Assembly (NCBI GenBank): GCA_040387475.1
Contig: JAZKDT010000011.1
Coordinates: 45,718-109,717, forward strand
Source: UBA4416 sp040387475
GTDB taxonomy: Bacteria > Bacteroidota > Bacteroidia > B-17B0 > Aurantibacillaceae
Length of the DNA stretch: 64,000 bases
Reading direction: 5' to 3'
Numbering within the stretch: position 1 is the stretch's first letter; each line of letters starts with the position of its first letter. The position numbers and the translations under genes were made by a program. Positions 44,756 to 54,015 of this stretch are shown here, piece by piece. The notes under the pieces are model-generated. The model was not told the origin of the DNA. It did not search any database and saw only the letters and a program-made list of their open reading frames with translations.

Positions 44756-47700
44756 CTACCGCAGTAATTTGAAATAGCCTGTTTTCTTCACAGGGTCGGC
44801 ATCAGAGTATGTTTCAACCTCTGCCTGGTAAATATAAGTTTCCATGTTTTGCGGAACACCTTTGTAAAAACCATCCCACCCTGAGTTCAGATCGGTTGTT
44901 TCGTAAATTAATTCACCCCAACGGTTAAAAACCCTGAAGTAATTCAATTTTTTAAGTCCCCAACCATCTACATTTATAAGATCATTAATACCATCTCCAT
45001 TGGGGGTAAAAGCCGTTGGAACATCTACACTACTTTTGTTTTCAATATATACCGTGTATGTATTTACTCTTTCAAAACAGCCATGCGAATCCGTTACCTT
45101 CACTGTATAAATATATTCAACGGTAGGTGAAGCAACAGGCGTAACACAGGTAGAGCAACTTAAATAGTCAATCGGTGTCCAGCTATAGCTAAAGCCTGTT
45201 CCGGCATATCCCGGCAGTGGCGTTGTTTGTCCGATGACGATGGTTGTGTCCCATGAAATAGCCGTTGGTGGTTCCTGTATAGTTACAAGCAAAGTGTTTG
45301 TTCCAACACACCCAAAACTATTATTAGCGGTAACCGAGAATAAGGTGGTGGAACTTAAGGTTGCTATTGGGTTCGAAATATTAGGATTACTTAATCCGGT
45401 TGACGGCGACCAGGTATACGTTGTTCCTCCACTCACATTTAGCTGTGTAGGTTTATTCTGGCAGGTATCACGTCCGTTCAGACTTAATAGAGGAACCGGG
45501 AAGATTTCCATGGTTTTTCTGATCGTATCTTTGCAACCATGAGCGTTATCGATAATTGCTAACGACACAGTGTAAATTCCAGCAGCACTGTAAAGATGTG
45601 TAGGTGTATTTGCTGAGCTGGTTGCACCATCGCCAAAACTCCAGTTGTAGGAATTAGCATTTAAAGACAGGTTATTAAATAAATCCGTTGTTCCGATACA
45701 ATGCGCGGTATCCGATAACAATGCTTCATTATTTCTGTCGAAATCGGCGATCACCTGGTAAATGTTGATTGGTTTCACAACAGAAAATTTACAAGCAGAG
45801 TCGGCAGTATAATACGTTAAAGATACATTGGTAGTTCCTCCCGGAGGATGATAATTATAAACATGAGAGATAGGTGACTGCGCTGTTAAATTGTAATCAG
45901 CTCCATCTCCAAAATCCCAACCCCAAACAAATACATTACTGCTATCTTTTATAGTAAAATTAATGGCTTCACCTTTACAGATGTTTATTTTAGATAAATT
46001 AAAATCCGCATCCGCATCATAAACTTTAATCGTTTGTTTGGTTGTATCGCAACAGCCAAAAGGGGTACAGTTAATTAATGTAACAGTGTATGTTCCCGCG
46101 GAGACGTAAGTATTCCCTACTGTTGCATTATTTACTACCGGCCCACCTCCAGCACCAAAGTTCCAATAATGATCCTGCGGGAAATAAGGAGATATTGTAT
46201 TATCGAAGAATTTTATAGTGTTACCCGCACAGCCATTCTGTTTGGTAGAATCACTTGTATTAGTGTATGAGAAAACAGCATTTGGATAATTTTGTACCTG
46301 TATCACGTAAGGCGTAGAGTTGGCTTTGCAACCCGCAGCATCTGCTGACACTAAGGTTACACTATAAGTTCCGCCTGTTAAATAGGGATGCGTCACATTC
46401 ATGGCCGTTGTGACCTGAACAGGAGATCCGTCGCCATAATTCCAGGTATAGGTATTTACACCCGACGCTGTTGTGGATAAAGACGCTGTTTTTCCGGCAC
46501 ATAGTTGAAAAGGTGAGGCAATAATGTTTGGAGGAAAAGGAGCATTCATCTTCACCGGAAAAGTTTTTGTATCGGAGCAACCGTCAGCATTCGTCACGGT
46601 TAAAGAGATAATATATGTGCTGAATGGAGGAGTTGCATTGGTATAAGTGTGGGTGGCATTAGGCGTATTTACAGTAGCACTTCCATCTCCAAAATTCCAG
46701 CTATACCCTGTAATAGTTGTATTTGAAGTTGCACTTTGCGTACCTGTTAAACTAAAAGACGGCATGCATCCAATTGTGTTCGAAATGCTGGCATTAGCTG
46801 TTACAGAGCTAACAAAAATTACTTTATCGCTTGTATCCCTACAGCCATTTACATCTTTTACAACCAATGATATGGTTTGCGTCCCCGAAGGCAGCGGAAA
46901 ACTCGTGGAGCTGTTATCCGTGATGATTGGTGGCTGAGACCCCAATAACCATATATAACCTACACCGCAAACGCCATCCACATCCTGGCTGGCTATTGCA
47001 CTGTAATTTGTAGGCACACCGGCACAGGTGATCGATTGGCTGGTAATAGCAGATTTTATTTCTCTGACTTTTACTCTTAATGTATCATAATGCGGCAAAC
47101 AGCCGGTCGCCGAATTTTCTCCTTTTAGGATCACGTCATAATTTCCCGTCGCTGTATAGGTGTGGGCAATAGAGTGAGCGCCAGATGCGTAAACAGTATC
47201 GCGTTCTCCATCACCATACCTGATCTCAGCGAAAGCGGCATCCTGCAATAATAAATTAAATTTTACTTTAAAAACAGAATCGCAGCGGGTAAAAAATCTT
47301 CCCGAAACAATTGGCCCTTTTACCATTACGCCTGTTGGTAGCGTTGTGTCATGTTTGCACCCAAAACTGTAAGCTGATAAAGTAAGCGGATGGTTACCGG
47401 TGTGCGAATACTGCCAGCTTGGTGTCGCATCTGAAATACAATGCGAATAGTAAGATGCGTCAGAGGTTAAATGCCAGTGATTAACTGAATCGGCCAAAGG
47501 CGTTAAATTGTTAATCGTAACGGGTTCATAAGGACAAACAACACTTGGTGAAAATGAAAAATTGGTATGTGGAGGATTTGCAACGTGTATTGGCCACTTA
47601 AAGGACGTGTCTCGGCAGCCTAATGTATTTACAATAACTAACGTTGCGTAATAAAGACCAGGTGTTGTGTAAGTATGAGATACGAGTGTATTTGTAGCAC

Positions 47701-49189
47701 TTGAATTAACAGGACTACCATCACCGAAGTTCCAGGTATAATTGGTAATAGGATGAGTAGATTGACTACTGTCTGTAAACGCAACTGTTAAAGGAACGCA
47801 ACCGCCAATAACATCAGTGTGAAAAAAGGCTGTCGGACGGTGAAGCGTGTCTAACGCCTTAGAAATACTATCCCTGCAACCTCCCGGACTAATCGCAATT
47901 AAGTAGGCGTTTAAAGGTAATGGTTGATAAATAGTAAAGGGGTTTAAGCTCCCCTGGGTAAACGTATGTGTTGGATTAGCTAAAGTAGAAGTATTGCTGC
48001 TGCCGGTTCCGGAAAATGTCCATGAATACGTGCTGGCCCCAACCGAAGTGTTGTTATAAGTAACAATTAAAGGTGAGTTGCAACTAAATGGCGGAACCGA
48101 CGTGAAGTTAGCTGTCACCTTCTCGACATTTACTGTAAATGTTTTAACGGAAGAACAGGAGCCTAAAAAAGTAGTAGCGGTAATTGTGAAGATCCCTGCA
48201 CTACCATAAACGTGATTAAAGGTGGAGGGTGGGAAAACTGTTTGAATAGGTGTACCATCTCCGAAATTCCACTGGGTAGCATTGGATGCGGAAGTATCTC
48301 GAACAGTAAAAATTTTGTTATAACATGCAAAGTTTTTTACCAGGGCTTTCACGACAGGATTAGCGACGTTCACAGTCACTGTTTTGGATTCACTGCACGA
48401 ATTATTATCTGTACAGGTCAATACAACTGGAAATGAACCCGTAGTAGTAAATGTTACCGGCGGTGGATTAGCTGACGTGGATGTTGCGCCATTTAAATTC
48501 CAGCTATAAGTTAATGATGTGCTGCCGGTGGTACTGTTACTTGTAGACGAAGATCCGCTGAAAGTTGCAGTAAAAGGAGCTACACAGGCATTTACAATTG
48601 CAGGCGTATTGGTGATAACTACATTTGGTTTGATGGATACTTTCACCAGGCCCGTTTTCGTAATGGCGCTATCACAACCATGTCCGTCTTTGTAGATTAA
48701 TGTCACATTAAACGTTCCTGGAATAGTGTAAACATAATTAGGATTCTGAAGGCTGCTCACGCCTCCGTCACCAAACGACCACTGCCATTGCGGTGAAAGC
48801 GGTCCGCCTGTATTAACGGATTGATCGGTAAAAGAAACGTTAAAAGGCACGCAACCCTGCGTAGCGCTTATGGTAAAATTTGGAGTTGGTTTACCGTAAG
48901 CAATGATGCTAATTGTTTTCGTTGTAGCAACCCCGGAAACGATAGCTGTGTATGTTGTAACATAGCTATTGGGATTGGTAAATGTATGAGTAGGATTATT
49001 TAAATTAGAAAATGTACCATCACCAAAAGCCCACTGAATATTTGAAGCTCCCGTTAACCCGGTGAATTGAACCCCTACTAATGGAGCACATCCTACAGAG
49101 GGGGTGGCCGTGATATTTTGTGAGTGTATCTTTAAGGATAAACTAAAGCATAAAATAAATATATAAATAAGAGGTTTAAGTTTATGCAT
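44756..49189 (-). CDS. giant PKD-repeat surface protein with type B T9SS (CHU_C) sorting domain
   Basis: 1477 residues. A signal peptide (about 1-23) is followed by about a dozen PKD-like modules of ~80-90 residues. Nine contain the 'F/Y-GDG' core, for example 'IQWAFGDGTFSNLNNP' and 'YNWSFGDGATSSANTP'. Paired Cys occur in most modules. The last ~90 residues are a gliding-motility-type C-terminal domain: 'VPTAFTPNGDGINDLINVDG', 'FRVFNRWGELIYETTD' and 'WDGFYKGVPQNMETYIY'. This type B signal is exported by T9SS and usually needs a PorP/SprF-like partner; one is encoded 2.9 kb upstream. Likely adhesin or surface filament; exact role unknown. Confidence 0.93.
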   Translation of the reverse strand: MHKLKPLIYIFILCFSLSLKIHSQNITATPSVGCAPLVGVQFTGLTGASNIQWAFGDGTFSNLNNPTHTFTNPNSYVTTYTAIVSGVATTKTISIIAYGKPTPNFTISATQGCVPFNVSFTDQSVNTGGPLSPQWQWSFGDGGVSSLQNPNYVYTIPGTFNVTLIYKDGHGCDSAITKTGLVKVSIKPNVVITNTPAIVNACVAPFTATFSGSSSTSNSTTGSTSLTYSWNLNGATSTSANPPPVTFTTTGSFPVVLTCTDNNSCSESKTVTVNVANPVVKALVKNFACYNKIFTVRDTSASNATQWNFGDGTPIQTVFPPSTFNHVYGSAGIFTITATTFLGSCSSVKTFTVNVEKVTANFTSVPPFSCNSPLIVTYNNTSVGASTYSWTFSGTGSSNTSTLANPTHTFTQGSLNPFTIYQPLPLNAYLIAISPGGCRDSISKALDTLHRPTAFFHTDVIGGCVPLTVAFTDSSQSTHPITNYTWNFGDGSPVNSSATNTLVSHTYTTPGLYYATLVIVNTLGCRDTSFKWPIHVANPPHTNFSFSPSVVCPYEPVTINNLTPLADSVNHWHLTSDASYYSHCISDATPSWQYSHTGNHPLTLSAYSFGCKHDTTLPTGVMVKGPIVSGRFFTRCDSVFKVKFNLLLQDAAFAEIRYGDGERDTVYASGAHSIAHTYTATGNYDVILKGENSATGCLPHYDTLRVKVREIKSAITSQSITCAGVPTNYSAIASQDVDGVCGVGYIWLLGSQPPIITDNSSTSFPLPSGTQTISLVVKDVNGCRDTSDKVIFVSSVTANASISNTIGCMPSFSLTGTQSATSNTTITGYSWNFGDGSATVNTPNATHTYTNATPPFSTYIISLTVTNADGCSDTKTFPVKMNAPFPPNIIASPFQLCAGKTASLSTTASGVNTYTWNYGDGSPVQVTTAMNVTHPYLTGGTYSVTLVSADAAGCKANSTPYVIQVQNYPNAVFSYTNTSDSTKQNGCAGNTIKFFDNTISPYFPQDHYWNFGAGGGPVVNNATVGNTYVSAGTYTVTLINCTPFGCCDTTKQTIKVYDADADFNLSKINICKGEAINFTIKDSSNVFVWGWDFGDGADYNLTAQSPISHVYNYHPPGGTTNVSLTYYTADSACKFSVVKPINIYQVIADFDRNNEALLSDTAHCIGTTDLFNNLSLNANSYNWSFGDGATSSANTPTHLYSAAGIYTVSLAIIDNAHGCKDTIRKTMEIFPVPLLSLNGRDTCQNKPTQLNVSGGTTYTWSPSTGLSNPNISNPIATLSSTTLFSVTANNSFGCVGTNTLLVTIQEPPTAISWDTTIVIGQTTPLPGYAGTGFSYSWTPIDYLSCSTCVTPVASPTVEYIYTVKVTDSHGCFERVNTYTVYIENKSSVDVPTAFTPNGDGINDLINVDGWGLKKLNYFRVFNRWGELIYETTDLNSGWDGFYKGVPQNMETYIYQAEVETYSDADPVKKTGYFKLLR

Positions 49190-49217
49190 CAGTACTTTTT
49201 TACTATATTTACTTTAA

Positions 49218-49225
49218 CAAATATA
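49218..49225 (-). promoter_or_regulatory. -7 box upstream of the giant PKD gene
   Basis: TATATTTG on the minus strand, an exact match to TAnnTTTG, 28 bases before the ATG at 49189. I see no clear -33 TTG. The divergent M43 protease gene starts 26 bases away on the other side. Confidence 0.5.
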
Positions 49226-49251
49226 AATTTATTTATTCTAAAACACTAGGA

Positions 49252-50070
49252 ATGCGCTCAAGAATACTAACATTTATCCTTTTAATTCCTTTATTTCTGA
49301 GTGCGCAAACAAATTCGGACTGTGGTAATCGAATGACGAACGTTGAATTACAAAACCACTACGCTAAAGTACAAAGCATTTCTTCATTATTACCTCATGA
49401 TACGTGTTTAAACAGAGAGTTATCATTGGTTTTTCATATAGTATTAGATAGTATGGGTCAGCCGGGAGTTACTTTAGCTGATATCGATACGTGTGTTGCC
49501 AAGTTAAATAGAATATGGAAACCAATCTGTGTAGGATTTAAAAGATGCAGCTTAAATTATGTTCCCGATTACAACTATAATCAGTGGCATGATATTTATG
49601 ATGAACCAACTTTTTCCAATAATTATTATGTGGATAATACAATCGATATTGTATTAGTAGACAACATTGTGTTACCGGCAAATGCGGCCGGCTATGCCAG
49701 TACCATGGGACACATTGTAATGAATAAGAGTGTGATTTTAAGTAATACACCGGTGCATGAAATGGGACATTTATTTGGCCTTCCTCATACCTTTGAAACG
49801 GCTGGTGGTAACGAATTAGTAAGAAGAACAAATTGTTACGCATCCGGAGATGGTTTTTGTGATACTGAAGCAGATCCACATCCTGCCGGACAAGTTACTG
49901 GAGCTCATTGTGACTTTCAGCCAGGGCCCCAAGATGCAAATAGCGATTATTACACGCCACCATTGGATAATTATATGACTTATTTTAAACCTTGCAGATG
50001 CAGGTTTACACAGGAGCAATATAATTTTATGGCATTAACGTTTCTATTGTCAGGAACGCAATTGCATTAA
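49252..50070 (+). CDS. exported M43-family zinc metalloprotease
   Basis: 272 residues. The signal peptide ends near 'FLSAQT'. The metzincin zinc site is complete: 'HEMGHLFGLPHTF' with H169, E170, H173 and H179. A Cys-rich part follows, 'RRTNCYASGDGFCDTEADP', as in pappalysin-type (M43) proteases, and the Met-turn is probably in 'LDNYMTYF'. Unlike many relatives it has no T9SS sorting tail, so it may stay in the periplasm. It is the only plus-strand gene among the surrounding minus-strand surface genes. Substrate unknown. Confidence 0.9.
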   Translation: MRSRILTFILLIPLFLSAQTNSDCGNRMTNVELQNHYAKVQSISSLLPHDTCLNRELSLVFHIVLDSMGQPGVTLADIDTCVAKLNRIWKPICVGFKRCSLNYVPDYNYNQWHDIYDEPTFSNNYYVDNTIDIVLVDNIVLPANAAGYASTMGHIVMNKSVILSNTPVHEMGHLFGLPHTFETAGGNELVRRTNCYASGDGFCDTEADPHPAGQVTGAHCDFQPGPQDANSDYYTPPLDNYMTYFKPCRCRFTQEQYNFMALTFLLSGTQLH

Positions 50071-50103
50071 AGATGCGAAAGATTTTGTTCGGAACTCTCT
50101 GAC

Positions 50104-52149
50104 TTAATCTTCATCACCAAAATTCGTGATCGTTCCAATGACTTTAAAATCAGTTCTTCTGTTTTTGGCTCTTCCTTCAGGATTGTCAGATCCATTTTTG
50201 TTCTTATTAGGAGCGATCGGCTGAGATTCGCCGTAACCTTGCGGCTTTACTCGATTTTTATCAATACCGCGGCTAATCAAATAATTTACAACGCTTTCAG
50301 CTCTTTTTTGAGAAAGCTTCATGTTATAATCTTCGCTTCCTTTATCATCTGTATGCGATGAGATCTCAATGATAATATCCGGATTTAAAGTCATTATTTT
50401 TAATAACGTTGTATCAAGTGCAAGGGTTGAACCCGTCATCAGTTCCGAACGATCAAATTCATAATTGATGTTTTCAAGTGTAATAGCTTTGTTGGATGAT
50501 TTGGATAAGATGAAATTACTTTCAAACGTTTTATCCTGGGCTTCGTTTTTGGTATTGATTACTGTGGACTCCGATGTATTTAAATATCCGATTTTTTTTG
50601 CAACCACTTTATATTCCTGTCCCGCTTCAATCGACGTTTTATAATTACCATCCTTGTCAACTAATATGGATTTTATGAGTACAGGTTCCGGATATTTTTT
50701 ATCTACGAGGTAAAGATCAACCATGGCACTGTCGAGTTTTCCGGTGGTATTATTGCCAAGTAGCTCTTTAACATTGCCCATTACAAATAAATGAATATAA
50801 GATGTTTGTTTGTGACTGTAAATGTCGTCACAACAGGTGGCATTTTTTAATGACACACCACCTTTTCGGTTTGACACTAAAAATCCTTCTTCCCTGTTTT
50901 TAGAAATGGTATAATAAATATCATCTGCCCCCGAGTTTATCGGTTCACCCAAATTTTCGGCGTTAGTCCATTTTTTATTGTCGCCCAATACTTTGTAGAT
51001 ATCAAGTCCACCTAATCCACCCCAGCCTCCTGAGCTGAAAAATAAAGTACGCGTGTCATTGTCAAAAAAAGGCGTCATTTCATCTTTGCCAGTATTAATT
51101 TTTACACCGGCATTTTTTGGCGCTTTATATAATTTCTTTTTCTTATCGTAAACAAAATACCAGATATCCAATCCACCTTTTCCTTTAGGCTTGTCACTCA
51201 CAAAATAGATAATTTCATTTCCTTTTACAGGATCAATGGCTACTGCTGGCTGTGTGCTGGTGTAATTGGGGTTATTAATGGTCTTATTTAGTTTCACGGG
51301 CTCCGTCCATTCACCTTTTATTTTTTCGGTTACATAGATAGCACAAACCACAACCCCTTTCCAGTTAGGTTTACAGGAAGTATAATACATTTTATTGCCA
51401 TCCGGGGTAAAAGTTGCATTACCCACATTTTCTCCTGGTTTGTTATAAGTGCCTGCCATGAACTCGTTTTCAAAAATCCATTCATTATTTATTTTTTTTG
51501 CCGTATAAAATTTACGGGTAGGAATATTTGCACTGTCTTCATCTTCGGTTACATATTCTTTTTTATTGGTTCTTAACGATGCATATAAAAGAGTGTTTTC
51601 GTCTAATGATACCGGCGATAGTTCAACGTGCGCTTTGTTTATAGAAGTATCCAGATGTTGAACCACAAATTTTTGTGATTGGTTAATGATGTTACTTACC
51701 GAATCACAAAAAACAACTTCCTTTTTGGCCTGTTTTTTTAAAGCCGTCTCGGGACCTTTATATTCTTTAATGAATTTAGCGTATTGCTCTTTCGCCTTTG
51801 GGTATTTAGCTGAGGTTTTACACATTTCGGCATAATAATATAAAGCCACTGCATTTTTTTCAGGATCGGTGGTGTAAGCTTTTAAATACATTTTTTCAGC
51901 CCTTTCGTAATCTCTCACCGCTCTGTACGATTCAGCTAATTTATATTGTATTTTACTATCTGACGGTAGTCGTTTTAAATAAGCTTCGTAATATGTGATA
52001 GCCGAATTATGATCGCCTTGCATAACATAACTGTTACCAAGCTTTTTCAGATCTTTTGTGGTCATACGTTGTATAGCAACGCTATCTGTTTGAGCAAAAC
52101 CAAATGCAGAACAAAGAATAAATATGAATAAAATCTTAATAGCGGTCAC
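50104..52149 (-). CDS. OmpA-family protein with TPR and PD40 propeller
   Basis: 681 residues. Order: signal peptide, TPR helices (about 25-140), a WD40-like PD40 propeller (about 165-440, with 'YYTSCKPNW', 'IYFVSDKPKGKGGLDIWYF' and 'LFFSSGGWGGLGGLDIY'), a carboxypeptidase-regulatory-like domain (about 455-545), and an OmpA peptidoglycan-binding domain (about 560-675) with 'NYEFDRSEL', 'EISSHTDDKGSEDYNMKLSQ' and 'GYGESQP'. This architecture is that of the PorE/SprE-adjacent OmpA proteins that accompany PorP/SprF. The start is GTG and overlaps the PorP gene by 14 bases, so the two are coupled. Confidence 0.92.
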   Translation of the reverse strand: MTAIKILFIFILCSAFGFAQTDSVAIQRMTTKDLKKLGNSYVMQGDHNSAITYYEAYLKRLPSDSKIQYKLAESYRAVRDYERAEKMYLKAYTTDPEKNAVALYYYAEMCKTSAKYPKAKEQYAKFIKEYKGPETALKKQAKKEVVFCDSVSNIINQSQKFVVQHLDTSINKAHVELSPVSLDENTLLYASLRTNKKEYVTEDEDSANIPTRKFYTAKKINNEWIFENEFMAGTYNKPGENVGNATFTPDGNKMYYTSCKPNWKGVVVCAIYVTEKIKGEWTEPVKLNKTINNPNYTSTQPAVAIDPVKGNEIIYFVSDKPKGKGGLDIWYFVYDKKKKLYKAPKNAGVKINTGKDEMTPFFDNDTRTLFFSSGGWGGLGGLDIYKVLGDNKKWTNAENLGEPINSGADDIYYTISKNREEGFLVSNRKGGVSLKNATCCDDIYSHKQTSYIHLFVMGNVKELLGNNTTGKLDSAMVDLYLVDKKYPEPVLIKSILVDKDGNYKTSIEAGQEYKVVAKKIGYLNTSESTVINTKNEAQDKTFESNFILSKSSNKAITLENINYEFDRSELMTGSTLALDTTLLKIMTLNPDIIIEISSHTDDKGSEDYNMKLSQKRAESVVNYLISRGIDKNRVKPQGYGESQPIAPNKNKNGSDNPEGRAKNRRTDFKVIGTITNFGDED

Positions 52150-53137
52150 AAGGAATTTGTTTTTTTGAAATACGTGTATTTTTTCCTGTATAGATCAAGG
52201 CAATTTCGTAAGCACCTTTCGACGAGGTTGCTGTTTTTAAAGGGGATACGTTTACGTCGTAACTAAAGCCAATCGTATAATTACTGTATTTGAGCCCTAA
52301 ATTAACAATAGCAGCATCCGAGATTCGTTTCACACCTTTTCGCCACATGAAGCCTGCAAAAACTTTGTTTTCGAAAAAGGTATTTTTACTCAAAGTATAT
52401 TCCAGGTTCATTCCAAATATCCAGTCATTGGCTTTAGTGGTAACATTTGCTACCATGTTTGGAACAACGGCAATTTTGTCGTTTGCAAAATACCGGAGGG
52501 ATGCAAAGTAAATTTGTCGGATGGGTAGTTTGTTTTGGTCCTTATAAAAAGACTCGTTAGGATTATTTAAATGAAAATAAGACCCTCCAATTTCAGGTTC
52601 CAGTTTTTTGAATCGTCTGCTGGCATAAAAGCCGGCATTCAAATCAAAATAAACAGTGCGCTGTTTTATAAAAGGTTCATTGTTTACCAATGAGTTATCA
52701 AAAGCGCCCGAGTTCCAGTTTAATTGATTTGGGTAGGTGTAGGAATTAAAATCTACTGATTTAATCACGACACCGGGCTGTATCCCTGCGCCTAACTTAA
52801 AACCCGCCAGTTTTTTATGAAATGCCCCTGAAACAAATATTTTGTTAACGTTTAAATTTCCTCCCGATTTATCGCTGATAAAATAAATTCCAGCGGCCAC
52901 ATTTTGGTTGTAGGGATATAAATTCATATCGCCGCCAATGGAGTAGGTGTTGTAAGCCTTAGAAATTTCACGCCACTGGCTTCGGTAATTACCCATGATT
53001 CTCCAATCACCTTTGTAGTTTCCTGTATTGGCTGGATTCATACTCAACGGAGATAAGTTATACATAGAAAAATGTATATCCTGTGCCTGAATGGCAAACG
53101 CAAGACATAATAATCCTAAAAGTACTTTTACCCTCAT
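52136..53137 (-). CDS. PorP/SprF-family T9SS membrane protein
   Basis: 333 residues. A signal peptide ends near 'AIQAQD', then comes the family opening 'IHFSMYNLSPLSMNPANTG' and 'WRIMGNYRSQWREIS', and a predicted outer-membrane barrel. PorP/SprF-family proteins are T9SS partners; SprF is needed for surface delivery of the adhesin SprB in Flavobacterium, which has a type B tail. Followed by a coupled OmpA/PD40 gene and, further on, the CHU_C protein. A -7 box TATATTTG (53149 to 53142) lies just 4 bases before the ATG. Confidence 0.93.
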   Translation of the reverse strand: MRVKVLLGLLCLAFAIQAQDIHFSMYNLSPLSMNPANTGNYKGDWRIMGNYRSQWREISKAYNTYSIGGDMNLYPYNQNVAAGIYFISDKSGGNLNVNKIFVSGAFHKKLAGFKLGAGIQPGVVIKSVDFNSYTYPNQLNWNSGAFDNSLVNNEPFIKQRTVYFDLNAGFYASRRFKKLEPEIGGSYFHLNNPNESFYKDQNKLPIRQIYFASLRYFANDKIAVVPNMVANVTTKANDWIFGMNLEYTLSKNTFFENKVFAGFMWRKGVKRISDAAIVNLGLKYSNYTIGFSYDVNVSPLKTATSSKGAYEIALIYTGKNTRISKKQIPCDRY

Positions 53138-53141
53138 TAAA

Positions 53142-53149
53142 CAAATATA
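53142..53149 (-). promoter_or_regulatory. -7 box at the PorP/SprF gene, possibly giving a leaderless mRNA
   Basis: TATATTTG on the minus strand, an exact TAnnTTTG match, ending 4 bases before the ATG at 53137. A start of transcription 5-7 bases downstream would fall at or next to the start codon. I see no clear -33 TTG. Confidence 0.45.
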
Positions 53150-53217
53150 ATTAATTAAAGGATTGATTTGAGAGAAAAGGACGTTAATTCTGAAAAATAT
53201 GGGGATTGGCTACTTAT

Positions 53218-54015
53218 CTAATAAGGACTTTGCTTCCTGATCAATTTACCAAAAAGATGTGGTAAAAAACGTTTGATCTTTACAATCAACAATTCTTTTC
53301 CACCAATAAAAATCTCTTCCTTATTATTTGTTATACCGGAAATGATCTGTTTGGCGCATTCCTCGGCACTCATAGCATCTTCATGGCTTGGGTCCATTTG
53401 GTTGTGAGTTTTTCCTCCTCCAATTTCTGCATTAACCGATACATTTGTTTTTATTTTCCCCGGGCAAACCATTAACACACTGATTCCTTTTTTCTCATTT
53501 TCTAAACGCAAACTTTCAAAATAACCGTATAAAGCATGCTTGGCCGCCGAATAGGAAGAGCGAAGATAAAAGCCAAATTTTCCTGCAATACTGCTCAAAA
53601 CCACTATTTTTCCATTGCCATGTTTTAACATGTAAGGCAGCACAGATTTTGATATATTAACTGCGCTGAAATAATTGATCTCAAATAATTGCCGCTCAGT
53701 TTCGATGGAAGTTTCCAGAACAGAAGAGCGTTGGCTTTGCCCTCCGTTATTGATCAAAATATCTATTTTACCAAATTTAGCGATGATTTCCTTCGCATAT
53801 TCTGTTGCTAAATTAGTATCACTCAGATCAAATGGAATGATTAAAGAATTAGCTGATGTTAAACCGGCTGTTTTTGCTACGCGAAACAATTCTCCTTCTC
53901 TACGGGCAGACAATACGATCATTGCGTTTTGTTTGGCGCACGCATAAACCAATGCCTCTCCAATACCGGATGATGCGCCTGTTATCCAAATCACTTTATG
54001 TTGTAAGTTATTCAT
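53218..54015 (-). CDS. short-chain dehydrogenase/reductase
   Basis: 265 residues. Rossmann-fold NAD(P) motif 'ITGASSGIGEAL' (about 11-22), 'ILINNGGQSQRSS' (the NNGG version of NNAG), the active-site Ser in 'VVLSSIAGKFG' and Y155-x3-K159 in 'SYSAAKHAL'. The C-terminal part resembles the DHRS7-like group of SDRs. I chose ATG 54015; TTG 54024 would extend the overlap with the preceding gene from 8 to 17 bases. It follows a GT9 gene in the same operon. Substrate unknown. Confidence 0.92.
   Translation of the reverse strand: MNNLQHKVIWITGASSGIGEALVYACAKQNAMIVLSARREGELFRVAKTAGLTSANSLIIPFDLSDTNLATEYAKEIIAKFGKIDILINNGGQSQRSSVLETSIETERQLFEINYFSAVNISKSVLPYMLKHGNGKIVVLSSIAGKFGFYLRSSYSAAKHALYGYFESLRLENEKKGISVLMVCPGKIKTNVSVNAEIGGGKTHNQMDPSHEDAMSAEECAKQIISGITNNKEEIFIGGKELLIVKIKRFLPHLFGKLIRKQSPY

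Noticed and set aside
44756..49189. Regularly spaced repeats that could look like a CRISPR array or tandem DNA repeats.
   Set aside because: They are diverged PKD modules in one continuous reading frame; nucleotide repeats are not conserved and no spacer structure is present.
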